Source of the DNA: Halonotius sp046719765 | Lineage (GTDB): Archaea; Halobacteriota; Halobacteria; Halobacteriales; Haloferacaceae | Length of the DNA: 64,000 nt | NCBI RefSeq assembly: GCF_046719765.1 | Contig: NZ_JABEBY010000002.1 | Location: 1 to 64,000, forward strand | Direction of reading: 5' to 3' | Shown: piece after piece, positions 52,036-61,838 of the stretch | Numbering within the stretch: the first letter of the stretch is position 1 | Layout: each line of letters starts with the position of its first letter | Notes under the pieces: model-generated | The model's input: the letters and a program-made list of their open reading frames with translations, nothing else | Databases searched by the model: none | Told to the model about the DNA's origin: nothing | Position numbers and translations under genes: made by a program

Positions 52036-53814
52036 CTACGACCGCCGGCTGTGTCGCAGCGCGACCAGTCCAACCGCGAGTACAGCACCGGCGACCCCGA
52101 AGCCGGGCACCTCGATCTCGGTGGGGACGTCGATCGGTGCGTCTGTTGTCGTGGCGGTCTCCGTGACCGTCACCCGTATCTCCTCGCCGCCGACGGCGAT
52201 TCGGTAGCTGCCGGGGGCGGTGAACCGCTGGGCGAACCGGTGGGTCGTTGTTGCGCCCGGTGCCAGCCGGCCGGTTCGTGTCGTTGTGTTGTCGCCGATC
52301 CGGAACGGTAGCTCATACGCGCCGTCTGTCCCGCCGACGTTCTCGACGGTGACACCCACCGAGACCGTCTCGTTGAGGCCGACCGTAAGATTCTCTCCCG
52401 ACGCCGGAAGCCGGCGGCTCGTTCCACCGACACTGATCGGCGTCTCGTCGGCAAACCGGAACGCAAAGCGGGCGGGCTCGGCCCCGAAGGCGGCGGTGTG
52501 GCTGTCGCGGCTCCACATCGGATCGACGGTTGTGGCGGTTGTCGCCGCCGTGGTCTCCTTGGCAGCCGTCTCGCCGGCGATGGCGTCGATATAGCCCGCG
52601 ATGTCCGCCGCGGTGAGCTCTCCCTCGTGGCTGTTGATCGCTCGCATGAGGGTATCGAGGCTGGCCTCGCCGTCGGTTGTCAGCCGGATCCGACGATCGA
52701 GATCGCCGGCGACGAGCGCGCCCTTCCGGTAGTTGGCGAAGTTCTCCCAGGTGTTGGGGTCGGTCATGACCGCCGACGCTTGGGGTTCGTCTTCGCCCTG
52801 TGCGAGAAACCGCTGGAAGCGATCGAACTCGACGCGGTCGGCCTCCAGCGTCAACAGCGCGGCGTAGTAGGTCGCCGTCGCCTCGGTGATCCAGCGGGCG
52901 TCCGCGGCTGCGGTGTACTCCTGGCGGGTGTGGACATACTCGTGTACCCAGTTGTTTGCCGGTGTGTCGACGGGTTCGTCGGCCCGCACCCAGAAGTCGC
53001 TGTCGCCGGTTTGGATCCCGCGGACGGCCCACTCAACGTCGCCGGTCGGGGCGGCGATCATCAACACCTCGTCGTCGCGGTCGCCGATCCGGAGCCGATC
53101 GGATGCGGCGGTTACCGACTCGAAGATCTCACTTGTCTCGCTTTCGAGGTCGGCTGTCTCGGGCACCACAAGGTGGAACGTCTGGCTGTGGGCCGTTCGC
53201 GTCCGTCGGTCGTAGGGGCCGAGATAGGCGATTTGGTCGCCGGCGACACCCGGGCCGTCGATCTCGGTTTCACGGACGATCTCGGGGTCGTCGCCGACGA
53301 TCCGACCGCTGATGTCGCCGACCGACGGGATCCGCACGAGCGACCAGTTGGCGGTGTCGGCAAACCGGTAGGTGCCCTCCGCGCCGGGCTGGTCGGCCGC
53401 ACTCCGGACGTCTGCGTCGATCCGGTAGCGCACGGTGGCAGGATTGCTGTTGCTGTCCCACTCGACGCTGTCGGTGGCGGTTCGGGTGAAGCCGCTGGTC
53501 GAAACGACCCGCGCGTCCGCCGGGAGTTGGAGGGTGAGTTCTCTGAACTGTGAGGGGATCTCGGCGGTGACGGTGGCGGTGATCTCCCCGACCCGATCCG
53601 GCGTTCGATCCAGCGTCGTCGTCAGCCGCAACTCGGTGTGTGTCGACAGCGGCGTCGGTGTTGGGGTGTCGTCGACACCTGCTGTAGTTGCTGTTGGGGT
53701 GTCGTCGCCGACCGGTGTGGCGGCGGCTGGTGGTGTTGCCCCGGCTGCGATCGGGACGGTGAGGAGACTCACACCCACGATCACCGCCACAGCCATGGCC
53801 CGCCATGCCGACAT
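52036..53814 (-). CDS. Exported gluzincin-like metalloprotease with PGF-CTERM anchor
   Basis: 592 residues. A signal peptide ('AVAVIVGVSLLTVPIAAGA') leads to a Thr/Pro-rich linker and a beta-rich ectodomain. The zinc motif is 'NNWVHEYVHTRQEY' (HExxH type) with the third ligand likely in 'RWITEATATYYAALL', as in M1/M61-type proteases. A C-terminal beta domain ('VSVGVTVENVGGTDGAYELP') precedes the sorting signal 'EVPGFGVAGAVLAVGLVAL' and basic tail, the PGF-CTERM tripartite signal processed by archaeosortase A. A surface enzyme likely displayed on the S-layer. Alternative start at 53853. Confidence 0.8.
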   Translation of the reverse strand: MSAWRAMAVAVIVGVSLLTVPIAAGATPPAAATPVGDDTPTATTAGVDDTPTPTPLSTHTELRLTTTLDRTPDRVGEITATVTAEIPSQFRELTLQLPADARVVSTSGFTRTATDSVEWDSNSNPATVRYRIDADVRSAADQPGAEGTYRFADTANWSLVRIPSVGDISGRIVGDDPEIVRETEIDGPGVAGDQIAYLGPYDRRTRTAHSQTFHLVVPETADLESETSEIFESVTAASDRLRIGDRDDEVLMIAAPTGDVEWAVRGIQTGDSDFWVRADEPVDTPANNWVHEYVHTRQEYTAAADARWITEATATYYAALLTLEADRVEFDRFQRFLAQGEDEPQASAVMTDPNTWENFANYRKGALVAGDLDRRIRLTTDGEASLDTLMRAINSHEGELTAADIAGYIDAIAGETAAKETTAATTATTVDPMWSRDSHTAAFGAEPARFAFRFADETPISVGGTSRRLPASGENLTVGLNETVSVGVTVENVGGTDGAYELPFRIGDNTTTRTGRLAPGATTTHRFAQRFTAPGSYRIAVGGEEIRVTVTETATTTDAPIDVPTEIEVPGFGVAGAVLAVGLVALRHSRRS

Positions 53815-53917
53815 AGCTGTCACAACGCCCCGGAGTCCAATAACGATTCCCAACGCCGATCCGGCCGCTGTGAGAGAACAAACAGGCGTCAGAACGGAAG
53901 GCGGTTAGATCGCTAGC

Positions 53918-54211
53918 TCACGCAACAGTAAACCCTTTATCGCGGAGGAAATCCTCCACGCGACCCTGGTGGTTGCCCTGGAGTTCGATGGCGTCATCCT
54001 CGATGGTGCCACCGCAGGCGAACTTGGATTTGAGATCCGACGACAGGCTGCTCATATCCACGTCACCGGGGTCGAATCCTTCGATGACCGTTACCTCCTT
54101 CCCGTAGCGGCGCTCGTCGATGCGGATGTTGATCTGTTGAGACTCTTTGGCAACGTCCTCGCAGACGCAGAGTTCATCAGGCAATCCGCACGTCGAGCAG
54201 ACTTCCGACAT
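53918..54211 (-). CDS. Translation initiation factor SUI1/eIF1
   Basis: 97 residues. A CxxC...CxC N-terminus ('VCSTCGLPDELCVCEDV') precedes the SUI1 fold 'INIRIDERRYGKEVTVIEGF', 'LSSDLKSKFACGGTIEDDAI' and 'LQGNHQGRVEDFLRDKGF'. It monitors start-codon selection on the small ribosomal subunit. It diverges from mutS. Confidence 0.95.
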   Translation of the reverse strand: MSEVCSTCGLPDELCVCEDVAKESQQINIRIDERRYGKEVTVIEGFDPGDVDMSSLSSDLKSKFACGGTIEDDAIELQGNHQGRVEDFLRDKGFTVA

Positions 54212-54386
54212 TACAGTTCGGACTACAGGATGGTCATATTAAACAGTGTCGGGATTTACAACCGGTCTCAGGCCGCGTGTTGGGAGCCACAGCCGTCCAA
54301 CCCGGGCACACGACGCGTTCCAGCCGCTTCCCTGCGGCCTCGCCGACATCCGAGCGATTATACCGCTTGCGAACGGCCTCCCGGCT

Positions 54387-57083
54387 ATGACCCCGGTGAC
54401 GGGACTGCCGCCGACGATGGCCGACCGCAAGGACGACGTGACGCCGATGCTGAGTCAGTATGTCGAGCTCTGTGAGCAACACCCCGACGCGCTCGTTCTC
54501 TTTCAGGTCGGTGATTTCTACGAAGCCTTCTGTGAGGCCGCCGAGGCAGTCGCCCGCGTCTGTGAGGTGACGCTAACGCAACGCGAGGATTCCACCGGCG
54601 AGTACCCGATGGCCGGGGTTCCGATCGACAACGCGGCCTCGTATCTCGAAGCCCTCGTCGACGCGGACTACCGCGTTGCGCTGGCTGATCAGGTCGAAGA
54701 CGCCGAAGAGGCGAGCGGACTCGTTGACCGCGCAGTAACGCGAGTCATCACCCCCGGCACAGTCGTCGAAAACGAGTTGCTGGCGGCAGGCTCGACGACC
54801 TACGTCGCAAGCGTGGTCGAACGCGAGATCGACGACGGCGAGCGAGACGGCTACGGCATCGCCGCCGTCGACGCCTCGACCGGCGAATGTTTTGTTACGA
54901 CCGTCCCGACCCGCGGCGACGTGCGCGAGGAACTCGACCGGGTTCAGCCCAACGAACTGCTCGTCGCCGACGACGCGCCGACGGTCGCCCCCGACGGCGA
55001 CTGGATGGAAACCGGGATCGACGCCGAGTTATTCGACCCCACTGTCGCCCGCGAGCGGCTGAGCGAGTACGTCGCCGACCCCGACCGCCGCTTCGACAGC
55101 GACGCCGAAGGGCGGGCTTGCGGCGCGGTGTTGGCCTACGCCGAGTACACGCAGGGCGACGACGGCCCGCTCGAATACATCTCCCGTATCCGGCGGCACG
55201 ACCACCGCGAGCAACTCCGCCTTGACGCCGCCGCGCTCCGGAGCCTCGAACTGTTCGACAACCGCGGGCCAGGATCGGGTGCGACCGTCTTCGACGTGCT
55301 CGATGAGACCGCGAGCGCGCTCGGGCGGCGGTGTCTGGATCGCTGGCTTCGCCGGCCGCTGGTCGACCGCACCGAGATCGACGCGCGACTCGACGCGGTC
55401 GACGCCCTCGTCGGCGACGGCATCGCCCGCAGCGACCTTTCCGATCTGTTGGCGGAGGCCTACGATCTCGAACGGCTGGCCGGCCGCATCTCGCGGGAGC
55501 GTGCCGACGCCCGTGATCTCCGCGCGTTGCAGGCGACGCTGTCGATCGTCCCCGAGCTGAAGGAGATCATCGCCGAGGTTCCCGCGCTGAGCGATCACCA
55601 CGACCGCCTCGACGAGTTGCGGGACGTGGCGACGCTGATCGACGAGGCCATCACGACCGATCCACCGATGGAACTCACCGAAGGCGGTGTCATCAAACAG
55701 TCCTTCGACGACGAGCTCAATAACCTCAGAACGACCGAACAGGACGGCCGCGAGTGGGTCGCCGACCTCGAAACCGCCGAACGCGAGCGCACCGGCATCG
55801 ACTCGCTGTCGGTCGGCCACAACCAGGTTCACGGCTACTACATCGAGGTGACGAACCCGAATCTCGATCAGGTGCCCGACGATTACACCCGCCGCCAGAC
55901 GCTGAAAAACGCCGAGCGGTTCTACACGCCCGAACTCAAGGAGCGCGAAGACGAGATCTTCGGGGCCGCGGAACGCGCCGACAGCCTTGAATACGAGCTG
56001 TTCTGCGAGGTACGGGAGACCGTCGCCGCCGAAACCGACCGGATTCAGGCACTGGCGAGTGCGATCGCTGAACTCGACGCACTGTGTTCCCTTGCTATCG
56101 CCGCGACCGAGGGTGATTACGTTCGGCCCGATCTCCAGGCTGCCGACGCCGACTCCGGCATCGAGATCGGCGGCGGCCGCCACCCTGTCGTCGAAACGAC
56201 CCAGGCGGAGTTCGTCCCCAACGACACCGACCTCGCCGGCGGCGACGTGGCGATCATCACCGGCCCCAACATGAGCGGGAAATCGACCTACATGCGCCAG
56301 GTCGCGCTGATCTGCCTGCTCGCCCAGACGGGGAGTTTCGTCCCCGCCGAAGCGGCTGAGCTGCCGATCCTTGACCGGATCTTCACCCGCGTCGGCGCGA
56401 GCGACGACATCGCCGGCGGCCAGTCGACGTTCATGCGCGAGATGAGCGAGTTGACGGAGATTCTCCACGACGCGACCGACCGCTCGCTCGTCTTGCTCGA
56501 CGAGGTCGGCCGCGGGACGAGCACGGCCGACGGCCTCGCCATCGCCCAGGCGACCACCGAGTTCATCCACGACGAACTCGACGCGCTGACGCTGTTTGCG
56601 ACCCACTACCACGGCCTGACTGATCTCGCCGACGAGCGCGAAGGCGTCCACAACCTCCATTTCGCGGCGACACGCGAGGGCGACGACGTGACCTTTCTGC
56701 ATCGGGTCGCGCCCGGCGCGTCGTCGGCGTCCTACGGGATCGAAGTCGCACGGATGGCTGGCGTGCCGACACCCGTCGTCGACCGCGCCCGCGAAGTGGT
56801 GGAAACGACAACCGGTGAGGCCGCAGCTGCGCAATCTGCGAGCGACGACGCAGAACGCGACAGCGACGCTTCCGAGCCCGCAATCAACGGCACACAAGCC
56901 GGTGACTGCGACGCAGACGACGTGCTCGCCGACGCGCTCGACGGGCAGGCCCTCGACGCCGACAGCGTGGCCGCCGTGGCGACCGAGCTCCACGAGCTCG
57001 ACATTGCGACAATGACGCCGCTGGAAGCACTCAACACGCTGGACGAGCTTCGCTCGACGCTGGAGGCGTCCCGAAGCCGATAA
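54387..57083 (+). CDS. mutS: DNA mismatch repair protein MutS
   Basis: 898 residues. Mismatch-recognition motif 'LFQVGDFYEAF' near 40, the MutS connector and lever/clamp domains, then the ATPase with Walker A 'TGPNMSGKSTYMRQVALIC' near 625 and Walker B 'LVLLDEVGRGTSTADGLAIA' near 700. The tail is Ala/Asp-rich with a conserved 'IATMTPLEALNTLDELRS' at the end. It recognises mismatches and hands on to MutL, whose gene starts 30 bp later. The ATG at 54387 or 54417 is plausible; the longer frame to 54246 overlaps the promoter. Confidence 0.97.
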   Translation: MTPVTGLPPTMADRKDDVTPMLSQYVELCEQHPDALVLFQVGDFYEAFCEAAEAVARVCEVTLTQREDSTGEYPMAGVPIDNAASYLEALVDADYRVALADQVEDAEEASGLVDRAVTRVITPGTVVENELLAAGSTTYVASVVEREIDDGERDGYGIAAVDASTGECFVTTVPTRGDVREELDRVQPNELLVADDAPTVAPDGDWMETGIDAELFDPTVARERLSEYVADPDRRFDSDAEGRACGAVLAYAEYTQGDDGPLEYISRIRRHDHREQLRLDAAALRSLELFDNRGPGSGATVFDVLDETASALGRRCLDRWLRRPLVDRTEIDARLDAVDALVGDGIARSDLSDLLAEAYDLERLAGRISRERADARDLRALQATLSIVPELKEIIAEVPALSDHHDRLDELRDVATLIDEAITTDPPMELTEGGVIKQSFDDELNNLRTTEQDGREWVADLETAERERTGIDSLSVGHNQVHGYYIEVTNPNLDQVPDDYTRRQTLKNAERFYTPELKEREDEIFGAAERADSLEYELFCEVRETVAAETDRIQALASAIAELDALCSLAIAATEGDYVRPDLQAADADSGIEIGGGRHPVVETTQAEFVPNDTDLAGGDVAIITGPNMSGKSTYMRQVALICLLAQTGSFVPAEAAELPILDRIFTRVGASDDIAGGQSTFMREMSELTEILHDATDRSLVLLDEVGRGTSTADGLAIAQATTEFIHDELDALTLFATHYHGLTDLADEREGVHNLHFAATREGDDVTFLHRVAPGASSASYGIEVARMAGVPTPVVDRAREVVETTTGEAAAAQSASDDAERDSDASEPAINGTQAGDCDADDVLADALDGQALDADSVAAVATELHELDIATMTPLEALNTLDELRSTLEASRSR

Positions 57084-57112
57084 GCCACTCGGGGTGTGGC
57101 CTTCCGACACGA

Positions 57113-58780
57113 ATGGCACCGTCGCTCACCCGGCTCGACGAGACGACCATCGCCGAAATCGCGGCCGGCGAAGTCATCAGCCGCCCGGCCCGCGTCGTGA
57201 GCGAACTCCTCGACAACGCACTCGACGCCGGCGCGAGCCGGATCGATGTCGCGGTCGACGGGGACGGCACCGAGCGGATTCGCGTCGAAGACGACGGCCA
57301 CGGCCTCTCCCGCGAGGACGCCACCCTCGCCGTCGAGCGACACACGACGAGCAAGCTCCCCGCCGACGCGAGCGACGCACTGACGGCGGTCTCGACGCTC
57401 GGCTTTCGCGGGGAGGCCCTGGCCGCGATCTGCGATTGTGCGACGGTCGAACTCGTGACCAACGACGGCGACGCCGTCGGGACGAAGCTCCGCGTCGAGG
57501 ACGGCGAGGCGACCGTCAGCGACGCCGCGCGCGGGCAGGGAACCACCATCACTGTCACCGATCTCTTCGCCGACCGCCCGGCGCGCCGCGAGTCGCTGGC
57601 CGGCCCCGCCGCCGAGTTCGGCCGGATCAGCGACCGCGTCGCGGCCTACGCGCTCGCCCGCCCAGAAGTCCGGTTCTCGCTGGGCCACGACGGGACGACG
57701 ACGTTCACGACGACCGGCAACGGCCCACGCGACGCGCTGCTCGGCGTCTACGATGCTGACCTCGCCCGCCAGGCGACCGTGGTCGAACACGCGACCGATA
57801 TCGACACCGCCGAGGGCACCGGCTCGCTCGATCTCCGGGGAATCCTTGCCTATCCATCGGTCACGCGGGCGAGCCGCGAGCACGTCCGGGTCGCTGTCGA
57901 TGGACGGCCGGTCGCGGACAGCGGCCTGCGGCGGGCCGTGATCGACGGCTACGACTCGCTGCTCGCAGGTGACGACTACCCCGTCGCTGCTATCGACGTG
58001 CGACCGCCGGCCGACGCCGTCGATCCGAACGTCCACCCGGCGAAACAGGCGGTCGGCTTGCGGTACCGGGAGGCCATCGAAGCCGCCGTCGAGACGGCTG
58101 TCGGCGACGCGTTGGCGACTGCCGACGCGCGCCGAACCGAGGCTGCGGCGACCGATCTCACGACCGAACTCGACAGCGTCGACCGAAGCGATCCCTTCGC
58201 CGACCTGCGGGTCATCGGCAGCTTCCGCGAGCTCTACCTGCTCTGTGAGGACGACGACCAGTTGCTCGTGGTCGATCAGCACGCTGCCCACGAGCGAGTC
58301 AACTACGAGCGATTGCAGGCCGCTGTCGGCGACGACGCGGTGCCGACCGCGACGCTGGAGCCGCCGGAATCCGTGTCGGTGTCGCCCGCTGCGGCATCGC
58401 TGGCCGAGGCTCACGCTGACTTGCTCGATTCGCTTGGGTTCGGGATCGAGGCGTTCGGCGGCGGCACGCTACGGGTCTCGGCGGTGCCGGCTCCGTTCGG
58501 TCGCACGGCCGACGCCGCGGCGTTGCGAGCGACGCTCGACGGGATAGCCGCCGATGAGACGCCGGATGATCCGCGGGACGCGCTGCTGGCTGAGCTGGCC
58601 TGTCAGCCGTCACTGAAAGCCGGCGACTCGCTGTCGACTGACGATGCCGAACGGCTGCTGGATCGGTTAGGTGAGTGCGAGCAACCCTTCGCTTGCCCGC
58701 ACGGGCGGCCGACAGTCTGCTCGATCGACGAGGCGACGCTGGCAGCCGGGTTTGACCGCGGGTCGACGCGGTTCGATTAG
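57113..58780 (+). CDS. mutL: DNA mismatch repair protein MutL (endonuclease type)
   Basis: 555 residues. GHKL ATPase motifs are 'IAEIAAGEVISRPARVVSEL' with 'LDNALDAGA', 'RVEDDGHGL' and 'TLGFRGEALAAI'. The C-terminal domain holds the metal-dependent endonuclease motif DQHAAHERVNYE (DQHAx2Ex4E), 'ACQPSLKAGDSL' and 'CPHGRPTV', so it can nick DNA on its own as in organisms without MutH. It forms an operon with mutS. Confidence 0.96.
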   Translation: MAPSLTRLDETTIAEIAAGEVISRPARVVSELLDNALDAGASRIDVAVDGDGTERIRVEDDGHGLSREDATLAVERHTTSKLPADASDALTAVSTLGFRGEALAAICDCATVELVTNDGDAVGTKLRVEDGEATVSDAARGQGTTITVTDLFADRPARRESLAGPAAEFGRISDRVAAYALARPEVRFSLGHDGTTTFTTTGNGPRDALLGVYDADLARQATVVEHATDIDTAEGTGSLDLRGILAYPSVTRASREHVRVAVDGRPVADSGLRRAVIDGYDSLLAGDDYPVAAIDVRPPADAVDPNVHPAKQAVGLRYREAIEAAVETAVGDALATADARRTEAAATDLTTELDSVDRSDPFADLRVIGSFRELYLLCEDDDQLLVVDQHAAHERVNYERLQAAVGDDAVPTATLEPPESVSVSPAAASLAEAHADLLDSLGFGIEAFGGGTLRVSAVPAPFGRTADAAALRATLDGIAADETPDDPRDALLAELACQPSLKAGDSLSTDDAERLLDRLGECEQPFACPHGRPTVCSIDEATLAAGFDRGSTRFD

Positions 58781-59041
58781 CTACCACGATTTGCAGTCCG
58801 GACAGACGAACCCCTCGTCGTCGCGCCACTGTCGCTCGGTTGTCGCGCCGCAGGCCGCGCAGGTCGCGCCCTCTGGCTGCCAGCGGTAGGTCGGGATCGC
58901 TGGCTCGGCCTCAGCATCGACTGGAGAATCGGCAGCGTCGTCAGCGGTGGGCTCGTCGGTATCGTCGCTATCGATGGCTTCGTCACCGTTGTCGTCAGCA
59001 TCGTCGGCAGCGAACTCGGTCAGCGGACGATCCTCGCTCAT
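58781..59041 (-). CDS. Acidic zinc-ribbon protein
   Basis: 86 residues. A very acidic N-terminal half is followed by a zinc ribbon with CxxC...CxxC ('CAACGATTERQWRDDEGFVC' then 'PDCKSW'), like the small haloarchaeal single-zinc-finger proteins. It ends one base after the mutL stop on the opposite strand. Function unknown; a role in binding RNA or a protein partner is plausible. Confidence 0.8.
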   Translation of the reverse strand: MSEDRPLTEFAADDADDNGDEAIDSDDTDEPTADDAADSPVDAEAEPAIPTYRWQPEGATCAACGATTERQWRDDEGFVCPDCKSW

Positions 59042-59367
59042 CGGTCGCTGTTGGGGTGGTGGCGTACTAAAACGGCCGGTCGGCTGAGATTATCATGTTC
59101 TGGACACCAGAGAAGTTGGTACTGTCTCGAAAGCCCCGAGCCGCTCCGGTCGAGGGCCTCGCTGCGCGCCTCGTCACTCGCTTCGCTCGTTCCTGCGGTG
59201 CTTGCGTCGGCCGTCTTCCCGGAGCGACTCGCCCCTTTCAGTCCCGCCCGACTGCGGCTGCTCGACCTGCCGACGTAGGTAGGAGTGAAAAAAGCAGCGG
59301 CTTTCGGGCTGTGCACGACCCAATCGCGCTACTCTGAACAGCACTGTCGGGGCCTCCCAAGCGAGGA
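59042..59367. other. Intergenic region between zinc-ribbon and lysS genes
   Basis: No gene supported. It contains a GC-rich patchwork of short inverted motifs around 59150-59250 ('CTCGTCACTCGCTTCGCTCG' and neighbours) of the kind often seen between haloarchaeal genes, possibly a decayed repeat or terminator region for the converging strands. Confidence 0.45.
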
Positions 59368-61044
59368 CTATCGCTCGCGGCGGAGCCGCCCGACGACGAA
59401 CTCCTGTTCGAGGTCACCGAGGAACTCGCCGAGCCGCGGCCCCTGGGTCTCGTCGAAAAACAGCCGGTAGCCGGCCTCGAAGAGGTCGCCTGGCTCGATG
59501 TCGTGCTCGCGGGCGGTGTCGTAGATCTCCGATTGGATCGTCTCGCCGTCGTGGCCTGCGGCGACGACATCGGCCAGCGCGCCGAGGGCGTCACTCGTCG
59601 CGTCGTCGAACTCGGTGTCGGGGAGGTCGGCCTGCAGCCGGTAGTTGTAGGCGTTGTCCATGCGCTCGGCCCAGGTGCGGGCCTGCTCGACGCGGGCGAG
59701 GGCGGCCTCAACGGTTGCGGCGTCGGCGTCGTCGGGGATGTGGCCCTCGTCGCGGGCCAGCTTCTCGCGGAGCTCCCGATCCTCGACCATGCCGAGGACA
59801 GCCGCGAAGGTGTACGGCAGCCGGATCGGCCGCTCGTCGGCCACATCGTCGACGACATAGGGATACGCCGCCTCGGCGAAAGCAGTCACCGACTCGTCGT
59901 CGACACCCGCGTAGTAGGCTTCCTCGAAGCGGTCGAAGTCGTCGACGAGTTGGTCGAGCCGGGAGAGATCGAGATCGCGGGCCTTCTTCGGGTGGAGCGC
60001 GAAGAAGTAGCGGATGACCTCGGGTTCCAAGAGTTCCAAGAGTTCGGGGACGGTGACGATGTTGCCGGCCGACGACGAGAGGGCCTCCCCGTTGAGTGTG
60101 AACCACTCATAGACCATCGGCACCGGCGGCTCGATACCGAGGACGTTCTCGGCGATGTCGACGCCGGAGGGCCAGGAGCCCTCGGCGTGATCCTTGCCGA
60201 ACGGCTCGAAGTCCACATCCAGCACCTGCCACTGGCCGGGCCACTCGAACCGCCAGGGGAGTTTGCCCTCCCGGAAGGTGGCGGTGCCCTCGTGACCACA
60301 GCCCTCGATCGTCTCGTCGCCGACCTCCATATCGGTACAGACGTAGTCGACCGTCTCGGCGTCGAGATCGATGTCGGTGACCGTCTCAGTCAGCTTGCCG
60401 CACTCCTCGCAGATCGGATTGAACGGGACGTAGTCGTCGTCGGCCTTTGCTTGGTACTCGCTGAGTACCTCGCGGGCGGTGTCGGCGCGGTCGAGGACGT
60501 GTTTGACCACGGGATCGAAGGCTCCCTCGGCGTACAGCGCGGTGTTGGAGTACATCTCGATATCGACGCCGAGCCGCTCGGCATCGGCTGCCAGCAGCGC
60601 GGCGAAGTGGGCGGCGTAGGAGTCGCGTTCGCCGAATGGGTCGGGAATGTCGGTGTAGGGTTTGCCGAGGTTGCGGCCGAGCGCGCCGGCATCGACCTCG
60701 CCGAGGCCGACGATCTGTCCGTCGGCGTTGGCGAGTTTCCGGGGGAGTTTCCGTAGCGGGTCGCGGTCGTCGCTGGTGAAGACCTGTCGCACCTTGTGGT
60801 CGCGATCGCGGAGGGCTTCGGCGACGAAGTAGCCGCGCATGATCTCGTTGACGTTGCCGAGGTGGGCGACGCCCGAGGGCGACACGCCGCCCTTGATGAC
60901 GATCGGATCGTCGGGGTCGCGTTGTTCAATCTCGTCGGCAACACCCTCGGCCCAGAAGTCGTGGTGGTCGTCGGTGGCGGTGTCGTGGGCGGTCGCAGGC
61001 GTCGGGTCGTCGGCGTCTACATCGCCCGGCTCGTCGGTGCTCAT
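59368..61044 (-). CDS. lysS: Lysyl-tRNA synthetase, class I
   Basis: 558 residues from ATG 61044. The class I HIGH-like motif is 'GGVSPSGVAHLGNVNEIMRG' near 55, and the KMSKS-like loop is 'LNGEALSSSAGNIVTVPELL' near 325. A CxxC zinc pair ('NPICEECGKL') lies in the middle and the anticodon-binding helical domain is C-terminal. It charges tRNA-Lys. Its ATG overlaps the pyrH stop (ATGA), so pyrH and lysS are one operon. The ATG at 61059 would lengthen the protein into pyrH. Confidence 0.96.
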   Translation of the reverse strand: MSTDEPGDVDADDPTPATAHDTATDDHHDFWAEGVADEIEQRDPDDPIVIKGGVSPSGVAHLGNVNEIMRGYFVAEALRDRDHKVRQVFTSDDRDPLRKLPRKLANADGQIVGLGEVDAGALGRNLGKPYTDIPDPFGERDSYAAHFAALLAADAERLGVDIEMYSNTALYAEGAFDPVVKHVLDRADTAREVLSEYQAKADDDYVPFNPICEECGKLTETVTDIDLDAETVDYVCTDMEVGDETIEGCGHEGTATFREGKLPWRFEWPGQWQVLDVDFEPFGKDHAEGSWPSGVDIAENVLGIEPPVPMVYEWFTLNGEALSSSAGNIVTVPELLELLEPEVIRYFFALHPKKARDLDLSRLDQLVDDFDRFEEAYYAGVDDESVTAFAEAAYPYVVDDVADERPIRLPYTFAAVLGMVEDRELREKLARDEGHIPDDADAATVEAALARVEQARTWAERMDNAYNYRLQADLPDTEFDDATSDALGALADVVAAGHDGETIQSEIYDTAREHDIEPGDLFEAGYRLFFDETQGPRLGEFLGDLEQEFVVGRLRRER

Positions 61045-61766
61045 TCTGTCGTGATCCACTCCGCGGGTTCATCGCTTCCCTTGGGGATGATGTCGGTGCC
61101 GGTGTGGCTCCCGTTGAGCAGCGCGTCGGTGATATCGCCGGGGTCGGTGCCATCGAAGACGATCGCGCGCATCCCGGCGCGTTCGATCAGCTTTGCAGCC
61201 AGCAGATCGACCGGTGCCGACGAGCCCGCATCCCGGCTCATCGGGACGACCAACTCGACGAGTTCCGCCGGCGACATCGTCGTATAACGGATCGCCTCGG
61301 GATCCTCGTGGGGGTCGGCGTCGTAAACGCCGTCGGTGCTCGTCGCATACGCCAGCAGGTCGGCGTCAACGTACTCGGCGAGGCCGGCAGCGACGGCGTC
61401 GGTCGTCTGGCCGGCCATCACCCCACCCATGATCGCCACATCACCGCGGTTGAGCGCTTCGCCGGCGTCGGCGTAATCCTCCGCGGGTGTTGGGTTCGTT
61501 TTGATATCGAGGGCAGCGATCAACAGCCGGGCGTTGAGCCGGGTGGCTGCGATCCCGAGCTCGTCGAGTTCAACCTCGTTGCCGCCGAGTTCGCGGCCAG
61601 CCGCGATGTAGTCGCGGGCGACCTCGCCGCCGCCGACGACGATCCCGACCTCAAAGCCGGCGTCGACAAGCGATTCGATGGCGTCGGCGTGGGCCGCCAC
61701 CTGATCGGCGTCGAGATCCGGTGCGAGGACGCTGCCGCCGAGTGAAAGGATGACCTTCATTGCCAT
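61041..61766 (-). CDS. pyrH: UMP kinase, archaeal type
   Basis: 241 residues of the amino-acid-kinase fold: 'MKVILSLGGSVLAPDLDADQ' at the start, 'VGIVVGGGEVARDYIAAG' near 50, 'RLNARLLIAALD', and 'ATSTDGVYDADPHEDPEA' near 145 for ATP and metal binding. It makes UDP from UMP in pyrimidine synthesis. Coupled to lysS downstream. Confidence 0.95.
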   Translation of the reverse strand: MAMKVILSLGGSVLAPDLDADQVAAHADAIESLVDAGFEVGIVVGGGEVARDYIAAGRELGGNEVELDELGIAATRLNARLLIAALDIKTNPTPAEDYADAGEALNRGDVAIMGGVMAGQTTDAVAAGLAEYVDADLLAYATSTDGVYDADPHEDPEAIRYTTMSPAELVELVVPMSRDAGSSAPVDLLAAKLIERAGMRAIVFDGTDPGDITDALLNGSHTGTDIIPKGSDEPAEWITTE

Positions 61767-61838
61767 CTGATTCCCCCGAGTCGGCCTTAAGCGTTCTCAC
61801 ACGGGGAGACGCGACCGACGCACAGCGGCTGTCAGACC

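Noticed and set aside
55029..57119. 696-codon open frame on the minus strand opposite mutS
   Set aside because: It lies antisense to a fully recognisable mutS. Its composition (Val, Gly, Arg and Glu rich, no domain) is that of the GC-rich shadow frame common in haloarchaea.
56732..58414. 560-codon minus-strand frame opposite mutS end and mutL
   Set aside because: Antisense shadow of mutL with no motif or plausible start context.
59095..59337. 80-codon plus-strand frame between the zinc-ribbon and lysS genes
   Set aside because: Arg/Ser/Ala-rich, overlaps other equally poor frames on both strands, and has no start signal.
59503..60756. 417-codon plus-strand frame opposite lysS
   Set aside because: Shadow of lysS; repetitive Gly/Val/Glu composition and no family resemblance.
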